From assembly GCF_024345185.1 (NCBI RefSeq), contig NZ_BROB01000023.1:1-37525 (forward strand): DNA of 37,525 nt, in the 5' to 3' direction. The stretch is from Levilactobacillus humaensis. Its GTDB lineage: Bacteria > Bacillota > Bacilli > Lactobacillales > Lactobacillaceae. The notes under the pieces were generated by a model. The model did not search any database and was not told the origin of the DNA. It saw only the letters and a program-made list of their open reading frames with translations. Position numbers and translations under genes: made by a program. Shown piece by piece: positions 16,599 through 24,331 of this stretch (positions are counted from its first letter, which is position 1; each line of letters opens with the position of its first letter).

Positions 16599-17780
16599 AT
16601 GCAAAAAAAGAGAATTAAAATGATCGCGCTCATGGCCTTGTTATTAGGAGTTGGATTATTCATCCCAGTCACCGCTCACGCCCAATCAGGCTACAAAATT
16701 ACATCGACTCAGAACGTGACGCCGGAACCATACTACGTCGCTCGCAACATCAGCTCACACTATTCATGGGACAAGACTCACACCAAGCGATTAACCTTTC
16801 TAAATGAGTTTCAAAAAAACTACAGTGTCTATGTGACCCAGAAGGTTACCATGACCTATAAAGGTAAGACGACAGCCTACCTACATATTGCGAACAACTA
16901 TGGCGTGGACTACGGCTACGTCACCGCAAAAAGTATGCGCAAGGGATTCAATCCTACCGATACCGACCGCCAACCTTACCAACCTGCCAAGGGTTCCCAA
17001 TCTCCAGAAATCATGACCGTTAACCGCGTGTCTAAACAAGCCTTCAGCAAGGTTAGTTCACGACTAAATGAGATTACCTATTATCGTACGACGAAAAAAG
17101 TGAAACTTAATGCCGATTTTACGAGCTACATGAATATTGGTTCTACAACCATCTCAACGACAATCCCAGCTGGAACTATCGTCGGTGGCTACCGAACATC
17201 TAACGACCTAGCAATTGACACAGACGCTTTAAGCCAAAGCTTTTTACGTCTAGGTTATCGGCAAGGGCTGTGGGTCGCTGGCGGGGAACTGATCACCAGT
17301 CCCGCTAGAATTAAGGCATTCAAACAAATCAAACGCCCCGCTTATCTTCCCAAATATGATAGCTTTGGTCTCTTGTACGCCGGCGGAATCAACGCTATTC
17401 GAAATCAGAAGGCTCTTTTATCAAAACAGAGTGTTCAAATTACTTCCAACGGTTATGTAGAAATTCGACAGAACAATCCTCACGGACAGGCTACCGAATA
17501 CAACTCGCAACCACTGGCCTCAGTTAAAATCAAGCGAACCAAAATCAAAGGCCACACACGTTATCTGTATTTGACCAAGTCCTTAAAGGGCTACAAAACC
17601 ACCAAGGTTCGCTATCACGGCAAACGACAGTACCGCTTGGCCTTGGTTAACCAGCAAAAGTCTTATGCCATCAAGGACCCCGGCACCGACGAATTCACAA
17701 GAACAACCTATTACGGTGGCTTAACATTCGGTGGTAAGTCGTTCTACACTTCTTATGGAACGGTTTCGAACGCGAAATAA
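16599..17780 (+). CDS. Array paralogue 3, most divergent copy
   Basis: A 393-residue paralogue with signal peptide 1-28 (VTAHA). Block A is a third version (YYVARNISSHYSWDK, then LNEFQKNYSVYVTQKV). The middle (YYRTTKKVKLNADFTSY, IPAGTIVGGYRTSNDLAID) and the bridge (YLPKYDSFGLLYAGGINAI) differ most from the other copies. Even the core has KTKIKGHTRYLYLTKSLKGY. The C-terminus (SYAIKDPGTDEFTRTTYYG) has no close partner in the array. The constant signal peptide and the 30-residue leader after it contrast with this divergence. A longer linker of 57 nt follows it and contains an ATTATTA-G-TAATAAT inverted repeat at 17791-17805. Function unknown. Confidence 0.85.
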   Translation: MQKKRIKMIALMALLLGVGLFIPVTAHAQSGYKITSTQNVTPEPYYVARNISSHYSWDKTHTKRLTFLNEFQKNYSVYVTQKVTMTYKGKTTAYLHIANNYGVDYGYVTAKSMRKGFNPTDTDRQPYQPAKGSQSPEIMTVNRVSKQAFSKVSSRLNEITYYRTTKKVKLNADFTSYMNIGSTTISTTIPAGTIVGGYRTSNDLAIDTDALSQSFLRLGYRQGLWVAGGELITSPARIKAFKQIKRPAYLPKYDSFGLLYAGGINAIRNQKALLSKQSVQITSNGYVEIRQNNPHGQATEYNSQPLASVKIKRTKIKGHTRYLYLTKSLKGYKTTKVRYHGKRQYRLALVNQQKSYAIKDPGTDEFTRTTYYGGLTFGGKSFYTSYGTVSNAK

Positions 17781-17837
17781 ACTTTCAATAATTATTAGTA
17801 ATAATCACATCGTTAAGGTGTTAGGGGATGCTTTTAA

Positions 17838-19016
17838 ATGTTTAACAAAGCAATCAAAATGATCGCGCTCATGACTTTGCTACTAGGAGTAGGATTGTTC
17901 ATCCCAGTTACCGCTCACGCCCAATCGGGTTATAAGATTACATCGACTCAGAACGTGACACCAGAACCCTATCATGTAGCCAATAACATAAAGTCACGTT
18001 ACTCATGGGATAAGACGCATACAAAGAAAATGACCATTTTAAACCAGTTAGGTGACATCAGTCTTTACGTTACCCAAAAAGTCACAATGTCTCACAAGGG
18101 GCAGGAGATCAGCTACTTCCACGTTGCCTATGTATTTGGTTCAGACTTGGGATATGTCACAGCAAATAGTTTGGTAAAGGGGGCTAATCCCGCCGACGAT
18201 GAGCGTCCAGTCTATCAACCAGAACCGACAAAACATCAAACTGGTAACGCCACCCTTCCAATTAACTCCGTTTCGGAAAAGGCCTTTACCAAAGCAAGTA
18301 AAAAGATTGTTAAAAATCAGTATTATCAAACAAAACGTCGCGTGAAAATTAAAATTCCGTTTATACCATACTTGAATCTCGGTCGTATTAATAAGACAGC
18401 TGTTTTACCAGCAGGAACAGTCGTCTATGGTGATAAGTATTCTAAATGGCTGACTATTAATAGTGCCTATTTGAGTCAAAAATTTCTGAAGTCTGGTTAT
18501 CGCGAAGGATTTTGGGCAGATGCTGACACTTGGACGCCATCCGTCTCAGCTAAAAATTTTAAACACGTCAAGCATCCTGGCTACCTTCCCAAGAACATTA
18601 GCAATGGTGATCTTTACTTAGGTGGCCTCTCAGCCCTTCAACACAGCTCACTGTCTAGACAGAGTATCCAAATTACCTCAGACGGCTATGTAGAAATTCA
18701 CAAAAACAATCCGCTGGGGCGGAACACCGAATACCAGGGACAGCCAATCACATCCATTAAGATTAAACATACTCGCATTAAGGGGCATACGCGTTACCTG
18801 TATTTGGCTAAGCGCTTGAAAGGTTTCAAGACAACTAAGGTTCGGTACCACGGTAAATATCAATACCGCTTGGCTTTCATTAACCGGCAAAGAACTTATT
18901 CCAGGTCACGGGCAACTGACGACAATGACTTTCCACCACAATATTATGGCATCATGAGCTTCGGAGGAAAAACCTTCTATACGCCCTATAAGGAAATTCC
19001 ATACAATTATGATTAG
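17838..19016 (+). CDS. Array paralogue 4, secreted protein of unknown function
   Basis: A 392-residue paralogue with signal peptide 1-28. Block A is the 'YHVANNIKSRYSWDK' version, nearly identical in DNA to paralogues 2 and 6 over roughly 110 bases. The middle (YYQTKRRVKIKIPFIPY, LPAGTVVYGDKYSKW) is closest to paralogue 2. The ending TYSRSRATDDNDFPPQYYG is nearly the ending of paralogue 1, which has a different block A. It follows the only long linker of the array, where TTAAGGTG and GGGGATG elements take the place of the usual CGGGGAG. An internal start cannot be excluded there. Function unknown. Confidence 0.85.
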   Translation: MFNKAIKMIALMTLLLGVGLFIPVTAHAQSGYKITSTQNVTPEPYHVANNIKSRYSWDKTHTKKMTILNQLGDISLYVTQKVTMSHKGQEISYFHVAYVFGSDLGYVTANSLVKGANPADDERPVYQPEPTKHQTGNATLPINSVSEKAFTKASKKIVKNQYYQTKRRVKIKIPFIPYLNLGRINKTAVLPAGTVVYGDKYSKWLTINSAYLSQKFLKSGYREGFWADADTWTPSVSAKNFKHVKHPGYLPKNISNGDLYLGGLSALQHSSLSRQSIQITSDGYVEIHKNNPLGRNTEYQGQPITSIKIKHTRIKGHTRYLYLAKRLKGFKTTKVRYHGKYQYRLAFINRQRTYSRSRATDDNDFPPQYYGIMSFGGKTFYTPYKEIPYNYD

Positions 19017-19042
19017 CCTTTAAAGTTGAGAAGGGATTTTAA

Positions 19043-20221
19043 ATGTTAAAAAGAAAAATTAAAAAAATCGCGCTCATGGCGTTGCTGCTGGGAATAGGCC
19101 TATGTATCCCAGTCACTGCCCACGCCCAATCAGGTTATAAGATTACCTCGACTCAAGATGTAACACCGGAACCATACTATGTCGTTAAAAATCCAGAAAC
19201 GCGTTACTCCTGGAATAAAACACATACCAAGAAAATGCTTATTTTAAAAGCTCTCGACGGTATCAGTTGGTATGTAAACCAAAAGGTAACGCTAACCCAA
19301 GCCGGTAAAAGTACCCTTTACTTCCGTATCTTAGATTCATATGGCTATAGCCGGGGCTACGTTAACGCCAATGATATGCGCGAGGGCTTCAACCCAGTAG
19401 ATGATGAACGTCCAGCCTATCAGCCTGTACCCCAGTCTACTTGGACAGGCAAACACACTGATCCAACTAAACAACTAACCAAGAGCGCCTTCACTAAAGT
19501 AAGTAAAAAACTAGTTCAGAATCAGTATTATCAAACTAAGAAATCCGTAAAAATTAAAGTGCCCTTTACAACGTATCTTTCTATGGGTGTCATCAATGTT
19601 CCCACCACGCTACCAGCAGGAAGCATCGTCGAAGGAGAGAAATCTTCAAAATGGCTCCTCATCAATAGCGCCTATTTAAGTCAAAAAGTTCTACAACCTG
19701 GTTATCATCAGGGACTATGGGCCGACAAGGCCAACCGTGGCGTTGCATCAACCTTAGCCAAAAATTTCAAACGTGTTAGTCATCCCGGTTACCTACCTAA
19801 AAGGATCAGCCACGGTGATCTATATCTTGGCGGCGTATCTGCAATTCAACATTCCGCTGCGCTATCTAAACAGAGTGTCCAAATTACCTCAGATGGTTAT
19901 GTAGAGGTTCGCCAAAACCAACCTTCGGCAGACTCTATTGTCTACACAGCAAAACCAAGTGCCTCAGTCAAAATCAAACGAACCCGGATCAAAGGACATA
20001 CGCGCTACTTATATTTGGCCAAGCCTTTGAAGGGATTCAAGACCACCAAAGTTCGCTATTACGGAAAAAAACAATACCGCTTGTCCTTTGTTAATCAGCA
20101 AAAATCCTATGCTGTTATTATCAATGACGATACCCAAGATGTCCCGATTACTTATTATGGTGTCATGCGATTTGGTGGCAAAACTTTCTACACCCCTTAT
20201 GGGGATGTTCCAGATATTTAA
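19043..20221 (+). CDS. Array paralogue 5, secreted protein of unknown function
   Basis: A 392-residue paralogue with a strongly basic N-terminus (MLKRKIKKIALMALL) and signal peptide ending AHA at 28. Block A is the 'NPETRYSWNK' version shared with paralogue 1, with strong DNA similarity. The middle (YYQTKKSVKIKVPFTTY, LPAGSIVEGEKSSKW) joins features of paralogues 1 and 2. The C-terminus (SYAVIINDDTQDVPITYYGVMRFGG) resembles paralogue 6 rather than 1. This swapped combination is among the clearest signs of recombination in the array. GAAGGGA lies before the ATG. Function unknown. Confidence 0.85.
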   Translation: MLKRKIKKIALMALLLGIGLCIPVTAHAQSGYKITSTQDVTPEPYYVVKNPETRYSWNKTHTKKMLILKALDGISWYVNQKVTLTQAGKSTLYFRILDSYGYSRGYVNANDMREGFNPVDDERPAYQPVPQSTWTGKHTDPTKQLTKSAFTKVSKKLVQNQYYQTKKSVKIKVPFTTYLSMGVINVPTTLPAGSIVEGEKSSKWLLINSAYLSQKVLQPGYHQGLWADKANRGVASTLAKNFKRVSHPGYLPKRISHGDLYLGGVSAIQHSAALSKQSVQITSDGYVEVRQNQPSADSIVYTAKPSASVKIKRTRIKGHTRYLYLAKPLKGFKTTKVRYYGKKQYRLSFVNQQKSYAVIINDDTQDVPITYYGVMRFGGKTFYTPYGDVPDI

Positions 20222-20248
20222 GCTTTAAAAATTCGGGGAGGATTTTAT

Positions 20249-21427
20249 ATGTCAAAAAAGGGAATCAAAATGACCGCGCTCATGGCGTTGTTACTAGGAT
20301 TTGGATTACTCATACCAGTCACCGCTCACGCCCAATCGGGTTACAAAATTACATCGACTCAGAACGTGACGCCGGAACCATATCATGTAGCCAATAACAT
20401 AAAGTCACGTTACTCATGGGATAAGACACATACAAAGAAAATGACCATTTTAAACCAGTTAGGTAATCTCAGTCTTTACGTTACCCAGAAAGTCACAATG
20501 GCACACAATGGGCAGAAGAGCACCTACTTTCATGTTGCGGATACCTATGGCTGGGATATGGGCTATGTTCCGACAAATAGTTTGGTAAAGGGGGCTAATC
20601 CCGCCGACGATGAACGTCCAGTCTATCAACCAGAACCTCAGTCGCCATGGACAGGAACGGCTACGGTTCCTGTTAAGTCCGTTACCAAAAAAAACTTCCC
20701 TAAACTGAACAAACAATTAGGCAAGGCTCGCTATTATCAAACGACTAAAAAGCTAAAAATTAAAGTGCCATTCACGCCCTATCTGGGAATGGGCGTTGTT
20801 AAGGTATCTGTATCACTCCCGGCTGGAACTGTGGTTGAAGCCTATCGTTACTCTAATCAGATGTGTATCAACGGCACTACTCTAGATCAAAGAATCCTGA
20901 ATCCAGGTTATTCCCAAGGCTTGTGGGCACAAACTGATGGCATTGCCTACACAGAGGCTAAATTCTTCAAACGCGTTAGTCACCCGGCCTATCTTCCTAA
21001 AAGTATTAGCCATGGCGATCTATATCTAGGGGGGCTCTCTGCCATTCGACATTCTTATAGCACACTAACAAAACAAAGTGTACAAATTACCTCCAATGGC
21101 TACGTTGAAGTTCATCAGAATCAGCCCTGGGGCCGACCCATTGAATACACCGGGAAACCTAAGACTTCGGTTAAAATCAAGCGCACTCGTATCAAGGGAC
21201 ACACCCGATACCTGTACTTGGCGAAACCTCTGACTGGCTTCAAAACAACAACAGTTCGTTATCATGGCAAACATCAGTACCGACTTGCTTTTGTTAACCA
21301 GCAAAAGACTTACACGGTCACAATTCCAAGTGATGATGATAAGCTTCCAATGAGTTGTTATGGCGTTATGCGCTTTGGTGGTAAGACTTTCTTCACCTCT
21401 TATGGTAAGGTTTTCTATGATGATTAA
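20249..21427 (+). CDS. Array paralogue 6, secreted protein of unknown function
   Basis: A 392-residue paralogue with signal peptide 1-28. Block A is the 'YHVANNIKSRYSWDK' version of paralogues 2 and 4. The middle is its own type (YYQTTKKLKIKVPFTPY, LPAGTVVEAYRYSNQMCIN), with a lone cysteine. The C-terminal core reads LAKPLTGFKTTTVRYHG and the ending (TYTVTIPSDDDKLPMSCYGVMRFGG) resembles paralogue 5. GGGGAGG precedes the ATG. No hairpin terminator is seen between its stop codon and the S24 repressor gene 89 nt downstream, so read-through into that gene is possible. Function unknown. Confidence 0.85.
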   Translation: MSKKGIKMTALMALLLGFGLLIPVTAHAQSGYKITSTQNVTPEPYHVANNIKSRYSWDKTHTKKMTILNQLGNLSLYVTQKVTMAHNGQKSTYFHVADTYGWDMGYVPTNSLVKGANPADDERPVYQPEPQSPWTGTATVPVKSVTKKNFPKLNKQLGKARYYQTTKKLKIKVPFTPYLGMGVVKVSVSLPAGTVVEAYRYSNQMCINGTTLDQRILNPGYSQGLWAQTDGIAYTEAKFFKRVSHPAYLPKSISHGDLYLGGLSAIRHSYSTLTKQSVQITSNGYVEVHQNQPWGRPIEYTGKPKTSVKIKRTRIKGHTRYLYLAKPLTGFKTTTVRYHGKHQYRLAFVNQQKTYTVTIPSDDDKLPMSCYGVMRFGGKTFFTSYGKVFYDD

Positions 21428-21516
21428 ATCAATTTATACGTGGAAGAAACACTACTCATAATAACTAAAAATCTTAAACCTAAGAGCTCACACCAAAGGA
21501 TCAGGAGGACATACCA

Positions 21517-22128
21517 ATGAATAACAAAGAAGTCGTGGCACAGAACTTGGATAATCTCATGCACCGTCATAGTGTCACGCGGAGTAAGCTCGCTGACGAC
21601 TTGGGGATTAAGTACTCCACTCTGTCTGATTGGCTGAACGGGCGGACCTACCCGCGCGTTGGGGCTATCACCCAACTAGCAACCTACTTCAACGTTTCCC
21701 CTTCCGCCATTGTAGATAGCACGGAACCCAGTGAGGTCTTACAGGGCGTCGTTTCCATCCCTATTATCGGAACGATCGCGGGTGGTTCACCCATCTTAGC
21801 TGACGAACACATCGAAGGCTACGTCAAGGAACTCAAGGCTGGCCTCCCCGTTGGCGAACTCTTCTATCTACGCGTCAAGGGCCACTCAATGGAACCGACC
21901 ATTAAGGATGGCTCGCTGGTCCTCATCAACCGTCAACCAGAGGTCTCAGACGGGGATATTGCGGCCGTACTTATTAACAATGAGGCCACACTGAAACGTG
22001 TCACCATTCAGGACGGCAAATATATCCTGATTCCCGACAACAAGGACTACGCCCCGATTCTACTCGACCGGAGCAATGAAAACCGTATTCTCGGTAAGGC
22101 CATTCGGGTCACCATTAATTTAGAATAA
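21517..22128 (+). CDS. XRE/S24 LexA-fold repressor (HdiR/CI-like)
   Basis: A 203-residue repressor with an N-terminal XRE helix-turn-helix (about 8-62, TRSKLADDLGIKYSTLSDWL) and a C-terminal S24 self-cleavage domain. The cleavage pair Ala88-Gly89 (GTIAGG), nucleophile Ser124 (KGHSMEPT) and Lys160 (EATLKRV) are all present, with LexA-like spacing, so RecA-stimulated self-cleavage is plausible. This architecture fits the lactococcal HdiR group and phage CI repressors. No phage genes are near, and the dedicated LexA has a different winged-helix N-terminus. AGGAGG lies 8 nt before the ATG. It directly follows the six-gene array, so it may control it, but no shared operator was found. Confidence 0.9.
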   Translation: MNNKEVVAQNLDNLMHRHSVTRSKLADDLGIKYSTLSDWLNGRTYPRVGAITQLATYFNVSPSAIVDSTEPSEVLQGVVSIPIIGTIAGGSPILADEHIEGYVKELKAGLPVGELFYLRVKGHSMEPTIKDGSLVLINRQPEVSDGDIAAVLINNEATLKRVTIQDGKYILIPDNKDYAPILLDRSNENRILGKAIRVTINLE

Positions 22129-22144
22129 GTTCTAACAAAATAGG

Positions 22145-22183
22145 GCCACCACAGTTAGTCAAAACTAACCGTGGTGGCTTTTT
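22145..22183 (+). terminator. Terminator of the S24 repressor gene
   Basis: GCCACCACAGTTAG and CTAACCGTGGTGGC form a 14-nt stem with one internal mismatch and a 6-nt loop, followed by TTTTT. Confidence 0.9.
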
Positions 22184-22204
22184 CTACTTGTTAATTACCG
22201 TTGG

Positions 22205-22220
22205 TGTTTCACATGAAACA
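22205..22220. promoter_or_regulatory. parS-like site, one mismatch
   Basis: TGTTTCACATGAAACA is the same 16-mer as at 5384. It lies between the S24 terminator and the stop codon of the TetM-like gene. It has one central change from the consensus TGTTNCACGTGAAACA, so binding by ParB would be weaker or absent. Confidence 0.45.
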
Positions 22221-22222
22221 TC

Positions 22223-24187
22223 CTAGCCGAGTTTGGCCAGTTCGGCCGGCGTATAGGCATAGTCCACGTGCGCCATGCCCGGAACCTCATCCCAAGGGAC
22301 GGGATAACCGGCACCGTGCGCACAGAACACGGAACCCGGGGTATTCGGTAAATCTCCCACCGGATCGTATGCCTGCGCCGCCACGACCTCATCGGCATTG
22401 TGACATGGGCGATAGCCATCGATCAGACACTCCAATTGGCCCTTGCCATGCGTATAGGCATTGACCTCCTGCGCATAGTCCTGCATGGCGGCCACCGGAG
22501 CGGTTCCCGTCAGTACGGTCATCTCGCCCGCATCCGTCGGTGTGTCAAAATCGCCACTCATCCGTTGAATATCCGTCATGGCACGACCCACTTGATCCTG
22601 ACCCACTTCCAATCGGAAACGATACCAGGGTTCCAGTAGTTGTAGACCGTCATTTTCACGGAGCATCATCAGGCCCTGACGTACGGCGCGCCACGTGGCC
22701 TCACGGAAGTCACCGCCCACCGAATGAACAATACTAGCGCGGCCAGTGACGAGGGTAATTTTAGCATCCGTAAGGGGTGACCCTGTCAGAACGCCCAGTT
22801 GTTCCTTGGCGCGAAGATTCGACAACACTTGATGTTGCCAGTTTTTCCCGAGAATCTCTAGCGAACAGTCCGCCGCAAAGGTCAGACCGCTACCCCGGGG
22901 CGCCGGCTCAATCAACAGGTGAACCTCCGCGTAATGCCGGAGGGGTTCGAAGTGACCGACCCCCTCGACGGCCTTCGTGACGGTCTCCTTGTACAGAATA
23001 CTTCCGGCATCGAAACCGACGTCCAATTGGAAACGGTCGTGCAGAATCTGTTGGAGAATCTCCAGTTGAACGGTCCCCATGATCTGCACGCGAATCTCCT
23101 GCAGGTGGCTGGACCACGTGACGTGGAGTTGCGGATCCTCATCCTCCAATTGCCGGAAGATCGTGAGACAGTCATGTAGGTCGTGGCCCTGCGGATCCAC
23201 CGCATAGGTCAGTACCGGTTGAATCTCTGGGGTACGCTCATCCGCCACGTTACCCAGTCCCTGACCGGGATACGTGTCCGTTAGATTGGGGATCGCGCAA
23301 ACTTCACCAGCTGCGACACTCTGCCGGATTTCAAATTTAGTCCCGTTATAAACCCGGAGCTGATTGACCTTCTGCTCACCGAGTAACACGGTCTTGGTGG
23401 CCAGCTGTCCCCCGGTAATCCGTAACCAGGTCAGCCGCACCCCCTTGTCATCGTGCGAAATTTTGAAAACTTTGGCACCGAAGTCTGTCGTCGTCACAGG
23501 ATCACTGGTCCAATGAGCCAAGCCCGCTAGAAAAGCGGAGACACCCTCGAGCTTTAAGGCCGATCCGAAGTAACAAGGAAATACCTTGCGCTGGCGAATC
23601 AACTGCCGAACGGTCTGATCGGCAACCTCGCCCGTATTCAAGAATTGTTCCAAGACAGCGTCGTCTTGCATCGCCACATCCTCATAGGCGTCCTCCGGAA
23701 GCGTCGCCGTCTCGCCCTGGTCAAAGGCCAAGCAACCCGGTGAGAAGGTCGTTTGCAGCTGGTCGAGGACACGATCGCGGTCGGCCGTCACGGCATCCAT
23801 TTTATTTACAAAGATAAACGTGGGAATCTGGTAATGATCCAGTAAGCGCCACAGGGTTCGCGTGTACCCCTGAATGCCATCGGTGGCCGAGACCACCAGA
23901 ATGGCGTAATCCAGCACACTGAGCACCTGTTCAGTCTGGGAGGCAAAGTCCACGTGTCCGGGGGTATCGAGGAGCGTTAGGGTCAGATCCTGCATGGTCA
24001 GGCTAGCCTGATGGGAAAAGATGGTAATCCCCCGTTGTTTTTCGAGGGTGTCTGAGTCCAGAAAGGCGTCGCCGTTATCGACGCGGCCTAACTCTCGCAC
24101 GGCGCCTGATTGGTATAACAAGGCCTCCGAGAGCGTCGTCTTCCCGGCGTCGACGTGAGCGACGATGCCCGCTGTGATTTTTGGCAT
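22223..24187 (-). CDS. TetM-like translational GTPase
   Basis: A 654-residue GTPase of the EF-G superfamily, in the branch of the TetM/TetO ribosomal protection proteins. G1 is AHVDAGKT (10-17), G3 DTPGH, G4 NKMD and G5 GSALK; EF-G-like domains II-V follow. Length fits Tet proteins (about 640) rather than EF-G (about 700). The C-terminal part (GQLECLIDGYRPCHNADEV then NTPGSVFCAHGAGYPVPW) differs from classical TetM/TetO ends and is typical of chromosomal relatives, so tetracycline resistance should not be assumed. AGAAAGGAG lies 9 nt before the ATG. A promoter with a 14-bp palindrome at its start site lies upstream. It acts on the ribosome in the cytoplasm. Confidence 0.85.
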   Translation of the reverse strand: MPKITAGIVAHVDAGKTTLSEALLYQSGAVRELGRVDNGDAFLDSDTLEKQRGITIFSHQASLTMQDLTLTLLDTPGHVDFASQTEQVLSVLDYAILVVSATDGIQGYTRTLWRLLDHYQIPTFIFVNKMDAVTADRDRVLDQLQTTFSPGCLAFDQGETATLPEDAYEDVAMQDDAVLEQFLNTGEVADQTVRQLIRQRKVFPCYFGSALKLEGVSAFLAGLAHWTSDPVTTTDFGAKVFKISHDDKGVRLTWLRITGGQLATKTVLLGEQKVNQLRVYNGTKFEIRQSVAAGEVCAIPNLTDTYPGQGLGNVADERTPEIQPVLTYAVDPQGHDLHDCLTIFRQLEDEDPQLHVTWSSHLQEIRVQIMGTVQLEILQQILHDRFQLDVGFDAGSILYKETVTKAVEGVGHFEPLRHYAEVHLLIEPAPRGSGLTFAADCSLEILGKNWQHQVLSNLRAKEQLGVLTGSPLTDAKITLVTGRASIVHSVGGDFREATWRAVRQGLMMLRENDGLQLLEPWYRFRLEVGQDQVGRAMTDIQRMSGDFDTPTDAGEMTVLTGTAPVAAMQDYAQEVNAYTHGKGQLECLIDGYRPCHNADEVVAAQAYDPVGDLPNTPGSVFCAHGAGYPVPWDEVPGMAHVDYAYTPAELAKLG

Positions 24188-24235
24188 GGGTCATGACTCC
24201 TTTCTACTAATTGATTCTTTAATTATCTAGTCTTG

Positions 24236-24266
24236 TGGCATTAATGCCAATATCTTCTTAATTATA
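24236..24266 (-). promoter_or_regulatory. Promoter and palindromic site before the TetM-like gene
   Basis: On the minus strand a perfect TATAAT (24266-24261) is preceded by a poor -35. A perfect 14-bp palindrome, TGGCATTAATGCCA (24236-24249), covers roughly +5 to +18. A repressor bound there would block transcription; no regulator gene is adjacent. A short CGGG/CCCG hairpin lies between -35 and -10. Confidence 0.5.
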
Positions 24267-24291
24267 CCGGGTTTTGCCCGTAGGATCAGTA

Positions 24292-24318
24292 AAAGCCGGT
24301 CAAGTTTCGACCGGCTTT
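24292..24318 (-). terminator. Terminator of the MFS transporter gene
   Basis: On the minus strand AAAGCCGGTC and GACCGGCTTT form a 10-bp stem with a 7-nt loop, continued by TT of the T-run. Confidence 0.8.
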
Positions 24319-24331
24319 CGATTAGATTGAC

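Larger units (their letters stand above)
14186..21427 (+). repeat. Tandem array of six paralogous secreted-protein genes
   Basis: Six consecutive open reading frames of 392 or 393 codons, all on the plus strand. Five inter-gene gaps are present: four of 27-28 nt and one of 57 nt before gene 4. All share the signal peptide end VTAHAQSGYKITSTQ (variant TTAHA in gene 1) and the C-terminal core IKGHTRYLYL. The middle third is far more variable. Nucleotide blocks of 100 or more bases are nearly identical between non-adjacent copies, for example about 15527-15640, 17969-18080 and 20386-20500. The linkers repeat GCTTTAAAAA and CGGGGAG. The array arose by duplication and recombination. Confidence 0.9.

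Noticed and set aside
14186-21427. The array as an insertion sequence or prophage remnant
   Set aside because: No transposase, integrase, terminal inverted repeats or target duplications were seen; every copy encodes an intact signal-peptide protein.
22223-24187. Calling the GTPase a tetracycline resistance determinant
   Set aside because: The family branch is right, but the C-terminus differs from classical TetM/TetO and no mobile element is present, so resistance cannot be claimed from sequence.
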